Assembly (NCBI GenBank): GCA_001025035.1
Contig: LCZK01000002.1
Span: forward strand, 98,020-162,019
Length of the DNA: 64,000 bases
Origin: Actinobacteria bacterium IMCC26207
GTDB lineage: Bacteria; Actinomycetota; Acidimicrobiia; Acidimicrobiales; Microtrichaceae
Direction: 5' to 3'
The translations under genes were made by a program, and so were the position numbers. Positions 57,323 through 64,000 of this stretch are shown here, one piece after another. How positions within the stretch are numbered: the first letter of the stretch is position 1; every line of letters starts with the position of its first letter. A model generated the notes under the pieces. The model was given only the letters and a program-made list of their open reading frames with translations. It was not told the origin of the DNA and ran no database searches.

Positions 57323-59056
57323 ATGAGACGTATCCCCCTCTACACTCAAAACGTGAGTACTCGCCCCTTTATTCGTGCTGCTTCCCTTGAGGCGCTGCGT
57401 TCAGAAACCTTCGATCTTGTCGTCATCGGAGGTGGAGTCACCGGCGCCGGCGTCGTGCTTGATGCCGCCTCCCGAGGCCTACGGGCTGCACTGATCGAAC
57501 GTGATGACTTTGCCTCAGGCACATCATCAAAGTCATCGAAGCTCATCCATGGCGGTTTGCGATACCTACAGCAGGGTGAAATTGGCTTGGTCTACGAAGC
57601 CCTCGCTGAACGGCAACGACTGCTACAAAACGCCCCACACTTGGTCAAACCACTGCCGTTCCTGATTCCAATGTTCGGAAAGAACGGAATCATCCCGGCC
57701 AAGATTGCTCGCCTACTCGGCGGCGCAATGTGGGGATATGACCTGACGGGCGGGTTGCGCATTGGAAAGAAGCATCAACGACTCGATAAGGCCGAGGCAT
57801 TAGCCCTTATGCCCACGCTTCCCCAAGAACGACTCGTGTCGGCCTACCTCTATTTCGATGCTGCTGCAGACGACGCTCGCCTTGTGGTCGCGCTGCTGCG
57901 CACCGCTGCCCTTGAATACGGTGCAGTCGTTGCAAATCAGGTTTCTGCAACGGGTGTAGCCAAAGACGTGGGCGGACGCGTCACTGGGGTCAGCGTTATG
58001 GCAGATGGCGAGGAGTTCACCATCCAGGCCCGGTCAGTAGTCAACGCTGCGGGCGTCTGGTCAGACGATGTTCGCTCACAGGACGAAGGGAAACACCCCG
58101 ATTCGATTCGGCCCGCCAAAGGAATCCACATCACTGTTCCTTGGGAGCTTGTTCGAAATCAGGTTGCTGCAGTCATCCCCGTCCCCAACGACCGCCGGTC
58201 TGTTTTTATCGTTCCCCACGGGGACCTCACCTACGTGGGCACCACCGACACCGATTACGACGGCCCCATTGACGATCCACAATGCACCTCAGAAGACATT
58301 GACTATTTGCTGAGTGCCCTGAACGGTTCGTGCACCACCACCATCACGCGAGATGCAGTCGTTGGTACCTGGGCTGGGCTTCGCCCGCTCGTGAAGGCAG
58401 CGGCTAGCGGTCGAACTGCCGATCTGTCTCGTAAGCACAACATTGCGCGTTCCGTGTCGGGCATGGTCACCATTACAGGCGGCAAGCTCACCACCTATCG
58501 CGAGATGGCAGCAGACACCGTGGACGAGGTCATTGCGCACGTGCTGCCCCGCAACGGCGGATCAGAAGGCATCGGCCGCAGCTGCACCAAGAAACTCCGG
58601 CTGCGCGGTGCCGCCGGATACGACACCCTTGCTTCGGCACGGTCGGTCTACCCCGACGTGAGCCCAGAGCTACAAGAACATCTCGGCGATCGGTACGGCG
58701 GAGAAGCCCGGGTGATGATGGCTGCGATTCAGCAGGATCCAACCCTCGCAGAAACCATTGTGGCCGGTCTGCCGTATACCAAGGCAGAGGTTCAATTTGC
58801 CTTGCGACACGAGATGGCAAACTCGCTAGACGACGTGCTGTCCCGGCGCACCCGTGCGCGGATTTACGCTCGAGATGATTCCGCCGATGCAGCCGTTGCA
58901 GTAGCGGCGCTCATGGCCGAGGAACTTGACTGGGATGACGTTACACTCAAAGAGAATATTGACTCCTACTGCGCCTCGATTGAGCACGAACGTCAAGCCG
59001 CCTCGCTGCCCGAGACGCATCTCAGTAGCCTGCTTCACAGTTCAGCAGACCTGTAG
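57323..59056 (+). CDS. glpD: Glycerol-3-phosphate dehydrogenase (FAD)
   Basis: 577 residues. FAD-binding FDLVVIGGGVTGAGVVLDAA, SSKSSKLIHGGLRYLQQGEI, VVNAAGVWSDDV, VGTTDTDYDGP, WAGLRPLV and ITGGKLTTYREMA. Oxidises G3P to DHAP, passing electrons to quinone. Start at ATG 57323 or GTG 57353. First of four genes on the plus strand with an alkyl-DHAP-synthase-like oxidase, a membrane protein and an FGGY kinase. Confidence 0.93.
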   Translation: MRRIPLYTQNVSTRPFIRAASLEALRSETFDLVVIGGGVTGAGVVLDAASRGLRAALIERDDFASGTSSKSSKLIHGGLRYLQQGEIGLVYEALAERQRLLQNAPHLVKPLPFLIPMFGKNGIIPAKIARLLGGAMWGYDLTGGLRIGKKHQRLDKAEALALMPTLPQERLVSAYLYFDAAADDARLVVALLRTAALEYGAVVANQVSATGVAKDVGGRVTGVSVMADGEEFTIQARSVVNAAGVWSDDVRSQDEGKHPDSIRPAKGIHITVPWELVRNQVAAVIPVPNDRRSVFIVPHGDLTYVGTTDTDYDGPIDDPQCTSEDIDYLLSALNGSCTTTITRDAVVGTWAGLRPLVKAAASGRTADLSRKHNIARSVSGMVTITGGKLTTYREMAADTVDEVIAHVLPRNGGSEGIGRSCTKKLRLRGAAGYDTLASARSVYPDVSPELQEHLGDRYGGEARVMMAAIQQDPTLAETIVAGLPYTKAEVQFALRHEMANSLDDVLSRRTRARIYARDDSADAAVAVAALMAEELDWDDVTLKENIDSYCASIEHERQAASLPETHLSSLLHSSADL

Positions 59057-59058
59057 CG

Positions 59059-59103
59059 ACACAGGCTTGCTACACAGGCTTGCTACACAGGCTTGCAACA
59101 CAG
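59059..59103. repeat. 13-bp tandem repeat, 3.5 copies, between glpD and the next gene
   Basis: ACACAGGCTTGCT at 59059, 59072, and ACACAGGCTTGCA at 59085, then a partial copy. It occupies most of the 79-bp gap. Confidence 0.93.
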
Positions 59104-59135
59104 CACAGGCCGATGAAGGCGAATAAGGGGATGCC

Positions 59136-60704
59136 ATGACGCAGGAACGTGCAGAGAATCGAAACGATCTTGGCCCCGGAGTACCGACGCCACCAATCCC
59201 GCTCGCTGGTAGCGCTGCACAGGCAACCTCAAAGCGTCGGGGCTCACGTGTGGGTATCACCGAAGCAGTGCTTCGAGACTTGCGATCGAGCTGTCCGGAT
59301 GTGACCGAGGACCCCGAGGTGATCGGCGAGTCAAGCCGCGACTGGTGGCCCCTCGCTATGACTTGGGCGCTTCAGGGACAGGTTGGATCACGCGCTGCTG
59401 CAGTTGCTCGACCAACCTCTGCTCAGGAAGTAGCTGAGCTCCTCGCCGTTTGCAACAAGTGGGGTTTACCTGTCACTGCCGCAGGTGGCCGCTCCGGAGT
59501 TCTGGGCGCATCCGTGCCCGTTTTCGGAGGAATCCTGCTCGACATGTGCGGGCTCACTGGGATTACTGACGTAGACGACACCTCGCTCACCGTCGAAGTC
59601 CTCCCCGGCACATTTGGAGATCGCTTTGAAGACGAGCTTCGTACCAAGCACTCGCTGACCTGCGGGCACTGGCCGCAATCTATGAACCTGTCCACAGTCG
59701 GCGGCTGGGTTGCCTGCCGCGGAGCAGGTCAGATGTCGACCCGCTACGGAAAGATTGAGGACATGGTGCAAGGCCTCGATGTTGCCTTAGCCGATGGCCG
59801 CATTCTGAGCACCGGTGGCTACCCACGCGCAGCAACTGGCCCTGACCTGACTCAACTGTTTGTCGGGTCTGAGGGGACCTTGGGGGTCATCACCAGCGCA
59901 CGCCTTCGAGTTCATCCAAGCCCACCTGGAGATCGCCGATCCGCATGGTCCCTTGCGTCATTCGAGGATGGCCTCGAGATGTGCAGACGGATTCTGCGAC
60001 GCGGTGCAACACCCGCGGTGCTGCGCCTCTACGACAGCATCGAGTCTGAGCGCAACTATCACCTTGGCGATGGCAGATGTGTGGTCTTGGTCCTTGACGA
60101 GGGTGATCCAGCAATCATCGATGCTGTCATGAACGTGGTCGCTGATGAGGCGCTAGCAGCAAACGCCAGCCCCCTCGACGCAGCACTGTTGGACGTGTGG
60201 CTAGCGAAGCGAAATGACGTGGCCGCCCTGGAGCAACTCATCTCCCGCGGCCTGCTTGTTGACACCCTCGAGGTGTCCGGGCGCTGGTCCGTGCTCTCCG
60301 GCGTTCATCAAGCTGTGATCGCCGCAATTTCAGCAGTTCCAGGCGTGCTAGCCGTCTCGGCGCACTGCAGCCATAGCTACATAGACGGCGCCTGCTTGTA
60401 CTTCACATTTGCCGCACAGCCAGCTTCAGCGGATGGCTCAACGCCTGCCTCTCCAGACGAGGTTGATGCACTTTATGTTTCACTCTGGGATGCTGGGACT
60501 CACGCCGTGCATGCAAACGGCGGTTCACTTTCACACCATCATGGGGTCGGCCTAAATAGGTCGCGATTTGTTGCAGACGCACTCGGGGGCGGTCTCGATG
60601 TATTCCGATCCGTCAAGGCATCCCTCGACCCGAAGGGCATCATGAACCCCGGCAAGATGGGCCTGAAATCAGCCTATGGAAGCATTGGCCTGCTCGGAGA
60701 ATGA
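59136..60704 (+). CDS. FAD-linked oxidase related to alkyl-DHAP synthase
   Basis: 522 residues, vanillyl-alcohol-oxidase fold. PP-loop region AAGGRSGVLGASVPVFGGIL, YGKIEDMVQGLDVALADGRI, LFVGSEGTLGVITSARLRVH, and near the C-terminus the His-rich GGSLSHHHGVGLNRSRF that in AGPS holds active-site histidines. DSLDPKGIMNPGKMG-type ending. Alkyl-DHAP synthase makes ether lipid precursors from acyl-DHAP; glycolate oxidase-like alternatives are less likely because of the HHH motif. ATGA overlap with the following membrane protein. Confidence 0.82.
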   Translation: MTQERAENRNDLGPGVPTPPIPLAGSAAQATSKRRGSRVGITEAVLRDLRSSCPDVTEDPEVIGESSRDWWPLAMTWALQGQVGSRAAAVARPTSAQEVAELLAVCNKWGLPVTAAGGRSGVLGASVPVFGGILLDMCGLTGITDVDDTSLTVEVLPGTFGDRFEDELRTKHSLTCGHWPQSMNLSTVGGWVACRGAGQMSTRYGKIEDMVQGLDVALADGRILSTGGYPRAATGPDLTQLFVGSEGTLGVITSARLRVHPSPPGDRRSAWSLASFEDGLEMCRRILRRGATPAVLRLYDSIESERNYHLGDGRCVVLVLDEGDPAIIDAVMNVVADEALAANASPLDAALLDVWLAKRNDVAALEQLISRGLLVDTLEVSGRWSVLSGVHQAVIAAISAVPGVLAVSAHCSHSYIDGACLYFTFAAQPASADGSTPASPDEVDALYVSLWDAGTHAVHANGGSLSHHHGVGLNRSRFVADALGGGLDVFRSVKASLDPKGIMNPGKMGLKSAYGSIGLLGE

Positions 60705-61192
60705 GCAGCCCACAAGGCAGTTACGAATCTGGCCCAACAGGCCTAGTCCTTCCCGAGATAACTCCAGTGCAAGCACTTTGGCGAGGCACGATCACTGCAT
60801 TGGTCGTGGTCCTTCCGGTGGGGATACTCAATCAGTATCTCGTCAGCAGCGGTGAACTCTCGGGGCTCTCTCCGATAGCAATTCTCTTTTGGCTGCTGAT
60901 TCTGCTTGGCGGTGCCTCTGGCGGCTGGGCAGTGATCCGGCTCTCGCCGCGGGCGCCACTCCCCTACGCCGCTGCTGCCTCTGCGCTCGCCTATCTGATT
61001 GTGCAGAGCATCGGCGTGATCATCCGATTGCTTGGCGATAAACCAATCGGTTGGCTTGGATACCCTCTTCTGGCACTCTTTATGGCTACCTGCGGGACAC
61101 TCGGCGGCATGTACGCTCGCCGGTGGCTCCAACAGAATGGGCCAGCCGGGCTTACTGAATCTACCGGGACTACCGAAGGAGAGTTCGAATGA
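60701..61192 (+). CDS. Hypothetical membrane protein in the glpD-AGPS module
   Basis: 163 residues with four hydrophobic segments between about 28 and 145 and a Gly/Thr-rich tail. No family recognised. ATGA overlaps at both ends tie it to the AGPS-like oxidase and the FGGY kinase, so it is probably a functional member of the module. Confidence 0.75.
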   Translation: MSSPQGSYESGPTGLVLPEITPVQALWRGTITALVVVLPVGILNQYLVSSGELSGLSPIAILFWLLILLGGASGGWAVIRLSPRAPLPYAAAASALAYLIVQSIGVIIRLLGDKPIGWLGYPLLALFMATCGTLGGMYARRWLQQNGPAGLTESTGTTEGEFE

Positions 61193-62631
61193 GCGTTCTA
61201 GTTATGGACCTCGGTACGAGTGGGGTGCGTTCAGCAATCGTCCACCCAGATGCCTCGGTAACACACGAGTTCAGGCGAGCGACTCTTCCCGATACTCCCG
61301 TGCCCGGGCTCGTCGAATTTGATGCCCTTGTCTATGCGAATCACGCGTTGGAATGCGCACGTGAGACCCTTGCCGAGTTCGGAAAGGTTGCGGGGCTCGG
61401 AATCAGCAATCAGCGCGCCACCACGATTGTGTGGGACCGTGCCACGGGCCAACCAGTGGCACCGGCCCAAGGTTGGCAAGACCTACGAACTGTTGGAGAT
61501 TGCCTTGGACTCAACGCCGAAGGCTTTCACTTCTCCCCCACCCAGTCGGCCACCAAGTTGGCAAACATCCTTGACGCCGTCGACCCGGAGCGTGAGCGTG
61601 ACCTGTGCTTTGGAACCCCAGATAGCTGGATTATTTTCCAGCTCACAGAGGGTGCAGAACATGTTTCGGATCTGTCGAACGCTGGCATATGGGGGCTGTT
61701 GACCTCGGACGGAAAGCAGTTAGATCAGCGCGTGCTGGACCGCCTTCGAATCCCGGAACGGATGATTCCGCGCATGGTCGATTCAACTGGTGCAATCGGC
61801 CCGGCCGTGGCGCTGCCCGGAGCGCCACTCATTTGCGGTGTAGCCGGCGACCAGCAGTCATCGCTGATCGGGCAAGGCTGCGTGCAACCCGGCATGGCAA
61901 AGATCACCTTTGGCACCGGCGGCATGCTCGACGTCTGCCTCGGCCCCGAGAAGCCGAAGTTTGAGACCCGCGGAGCGGGCGGCACCTTTCCGCTCGTGTG
62001 CTGGCAAGACAAAGGCAGCGCCATGTGGGGAGTCGAGGCAATCATGTTGTCTGCCGGCACCAACGTGGAATGGCTGCGTGACGACCTCGGTCTAATTCCC
62101 GACGCTGCAGCCTCGGCCAAAATCGCTGCCACTGTGGACTCCACCGAAGGAGTCATGTACGTGCCTGCGCTGCTCGGACTGGGCACGCCCAACTGGGATT
62201 ACGGAGCACGCGGCGCTCTACTTGGACTCACCCGTGGCAGCACGGCTGCTCACATTGTGCGAGCTGTACTTGAAGGAGTGGCAGAACGAGGAGCCGATCT
62301 GGTCGAGTCAGCCGAAACCGACTGCGGCCTTGAGCTTTCTACTCTGCGAGTAGATGGCGGGATGGCCTCTAACCCGGTGTTTGTGCAGGCTCTTGCGAAC
62401 GCAGCGCAAAAGCCGGTCGAGGTAGCACCCGTTACCGAGGCCACAGCGCTAGGCGCTGGGTTCTTAGCCGGCCTGGCCGTAGGCACCTGGAACTCTTGGG
62501 ATGAGATCGCCGCAACATGGCAACCCGCTCAGGCTGTGGAACCGGGCCCAGCAACTGACCGCGACCGCTGGCGAGAGGCTGTGTCCCGCGCAAGCGAATG
62601 GTACGGCGACTTGTCCGCTCTGGACTTCTAA
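61189..62631 (+). CDS. FGGY family carbohydrate kinase (GlpK-related)
   Basis: 480 residues. VMDLGTSGVRSAIVHP, GISNQRATTIVWD, AGDQQSSLIGQGCVQPGMAK followed by ITFGTGG, and LRVDGGMASNPVFVQALANA. Differs from the true GlpK at 41193 in the substrate-binding segments (no GLVLDPYFSA; FHFSPTQSATKLANIL instead), so the substrate may be another polyol or ketose such as dihydroxyacetone. Last gene of the module. Confidence 0.85.
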   Translation: MSVLVMDLGTSGVRSAIVHPDASVTHEFRRATLPDTPVPGLVEFDALVYANHALECARETLAEFGKVAGLGISNQRATTIVWDRATGQPVAPAQGWQDLRTVGDCLGLNAEGFHFSPTQSATKLANILDAVDPERERDLCFGTPDSWIIFQLTEGAEHVSDLSNAGIWGLLTSDGKQLDQRVLDRLRIPERMIPRMVDSTGAIGPAVALPGAPLICGVAGDQQSSLIGQGCVQPGMAKITFGTGGMLDVCLGPEKPKFETRGAGGTFPLVCWQDKGSAMWGVEAIMLSAGTNVEWLRDDLGLIPDAAASAKIAATVDSTEGVMYVPALLGLGTPNWDYGARGALLGLTRGSTAAHIVRAVLEGVAERGADLVESAETDCGLELSTLRVDGGMASNPVFVQALANAAQKPVEVAPVTEATALGAGFLAGLAVGTWNSWDEIAATWQPAQAVEPGPATDRDRWREAVSRASEWYGDLSALDF

Positions 62632-62691
62632 CTGGCACAGCAATCTTTGGTCTGAACCACGTGCCTAGCTAGGACTAGGCCGCCGCTCTCA

Positions 62692-62985
62692 CTAGGCAGC
62701 GCTTGTGCTGTTTTGACGCTGTTTCGCTTGCTGGCCGCCACCAAACCACGAGCCCATATCAAGAACGAACCCGAAGATCACCAAGAGCCAGCCGATTCCG
62801 CTGACCCCTTTGTTAGGTTCATAGCAAATCGCGAAGAGAACAGTGGTGTAGGGCAAGAAGATGAAGCCCGCAAAGCCAATGAAGAACGAGTTGAACGCAA
62901 TCGCTAGGCGGTCCGAGAACACCTGCATGCAAAAGAGCACAAACCTTGGCGACAGAAACATGAGCACTGCGATGATGCAACCCAT
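62692..62985 (-). CDS. Small conserved membrane protein
   Basis: 97 residues, three hydrophobic segments (IIAVLMFLSPRFVLFCMQVF, IAFNSFFIGFAGFIFLPYTT, GIGWLLVIFGFVLDMGSWFG) and a Gln/Ala/Ser tail. A familiar-looking actinobacterial small membrane protein without known function. ATG at 62985 with GGAG 8 bp upstream; the longer frame is rejected. Confidence 0.78.
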   Translation of the reverse strand: MGCIIAVLMFLSPRFVLFCMQVFSDRLAIAFNSFFIGFAGFIFLPYTTVLFAICYEPNKGVSGIGWLLVIFGFVLDMGSWFGGGQQAKQRQNSTSAA

Positions 62986-63057
62986 AGCGTTTTCTCCATT
63001 CAGCGGGGCAGGCCTCAGATGCCTGAACCCTCTCTGCTGTGAGAGACTACTCATGTC

Positions 63058-63467
<410 letters not shown>

Positions 63468-63590
63468 GACACAACAAGCAAAAAAGTGCCTGGGACTAAA
63501 ACGATCTGTCTTGGCCCACCCCGGATCTGCTCAGCGCATTTTCCATTTCCAGTATCTGCCACTTTGTATTTCAGTGTCACAGGGTGTTTG

Positions 63591-63609
63591 TACTGTAGAA
63601 CGTATGTTC
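63591..63609 (+). promoter_or_regulatory. SOS (LexA) box and -10 element at the HNH gene start
   Basis: GAACGTATGTTC (63598-63609) is a perfect match to the actinobacterial LexA core GAACNNNNGTTC. TACTGT (63591-63596) fits an actinobacterial -10, placing the transcript start at or next to the ATG at 63604, so the mRNA would be leaderless and LexA would cover both start sites. Confidence 0.8.
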
Positions 63610-64000
63610 GATCCTGAAGACCCCGAAGCAATCCCCTCCAAAGGTGATCAGGCAGCGCCCGTATCTGGTTTTGGGTTGGGTGTGGAGTTGGGTGTTGTTG
63701 CAGATCAGGGTGCGGGTGGTTTGGTTGCGTTAGCAAACCTTGCGGCTGGTTCTGGTGGTGGTGTGGGTGTTGTGTCTGATGAGGTGCTTGTCGGGTTGTC
63801 TGATGTGTTGGAATCAGCCCAACGTGCGTTGGATTCAGCACGGTTAACAGTCGTGGGTGAACTCGACGCGCGGAACGTTTCGTTACGCACCAAAGGCCTT
63901 GTCATGAACGCCTGGCTAGGTCACGAATACCTCCTCGCACGCCCTGTTGCATCCCGGATGGTGTCCACTGCCCGCAAACTACGATCCGTGTTACCTGAGG
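63604..64000 (+). CDS. DUF222/13E12 repeat HNH endonuclease family protein (N-terminal part)
   Basis: 132 residues visible, cut by the window end. A Gly/Val-rich start, then ALESAQ-like helices and the DUF222 pattern LTVVGELDARNVSLRTKGLV, MNAWLGHEYLLARPVASRMV, STARKLRSVLPE, which in full proteins precedes an HNH nuclease domain. Codon use (many GGT, TTG, GTG) differs from the flanking genes and suggests transfer. Members of this multi-copy family are DNA-damage inducible in mycobacteria. The HNH domain itself is outside the window. Confidence 0.82.
   Translation, partial: MFDPEDPEAIPSKGDQAAPVSGFGLGVELGVVADQGAGGLVALANLAAGSGGGVGVVSDEVLVGLSDVLESAQRALDSARLTVVGELDARNVSLRTKGLVMNAWLGHEYLLARPVASRMVSTARKLRSVLPE

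Overview
The window is a gene-dense stretch of an actinobacterial chromosome (Actinomycetota), probably a non-sporulating, possibly aquatic lineage; this placement is inference from gene content. Supporting signs are a division and cell wall (dcw) cluster with SepF and DivIVA but no FtsA, a WhiB regulator, a DUF3040 protein, a MoxR/DUF58/transglutaminase operon, an MtrAB-like two-component pair, MenC for menaquinone, a 13E12/DUF222 HNH gene, many GTG starts and 4-bp ATGA/GTGA overlaps. MurE carries the DNPR motif of meso-diaminopimelate ligases.

Positions 1-20.8 kb (minus strand) hold the dcw cluster and its usual actinobacterial tail. In transcription order: mraZ, rsmH, an ftsL-like gene, ftsI, murE, mraY, ftsW, murG, murC, murB, ftsQ, ftsZ, pgeF, yggS, sepF, yggT, divIVA, a DksA/TraR-like gene with a lysine-rich tail, lspA and the start of rluD. 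murF and murD are missing from their standard slots, which are closed by 4-bp gene overlaps. Upstream of mraZ, six boxes at exact 10-bp spacing overlap a TTGATC/TAGGAT promoter and look like the MraZ operator. A very stable hairpin (20769-20817) lies between this promoter and the next gene.

Positions 20.8-31.9 kb hold a lipoate ligase-like gene, a Nudix gene, a ROK kinase/hypothetical/menC operon, a divergent MoxR-DUF58-TgpA operon, DUF3040, and a Nudix-dinB pair. Positions 31.9-37 kb hold two secreted lipoproteins (parallel beta-helix and DUF1996), a cupredoxin lipoprotein, a membrane-anchored HTH protein, a small membrane protein and an inositol monophosphatase. Positions 37-46.5 kb hold a response regulator, a histidine kinase and a GerMN lipoprotein, then pfkA, glpK, an ACT-domain gene, tetR, an AlaC-like aminotransferase and a second ROK kinase.

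Positions 46.5-57.2 kb (minus strand) hold an SMC/RecN-like coiled-coil protein with a degenerate P-loop, an acidic-repeat protein, an ArsA/Get3-like ATPase, a membrane protein, a QueG-like protein, an MFS transporter, DUF952, a coiled-coil NYN nuclease, a zinc-ribbon protein, trpD and whiB. Positions 57.3-62.6 kb (plus strand) hold a compact glpD / alkyl-DHAP-synthase-like / membrane protein / FGGY kinase module. The right end carries a small membrane protein, the RNase P RNA gene (rnpB, 63058-63467) and the start of a DUF222/HNH gene whose start codon lies inside a perfect SOS (LexA) box.

The most unusual window-wide property is the number of short imperfect tandem repeats (units of 6 to 21 bp) in intergenic gaps, at gene ends and inside proteins of otherwise standard families. 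Several essential cell wall enzymes here have repeat-derived tails.
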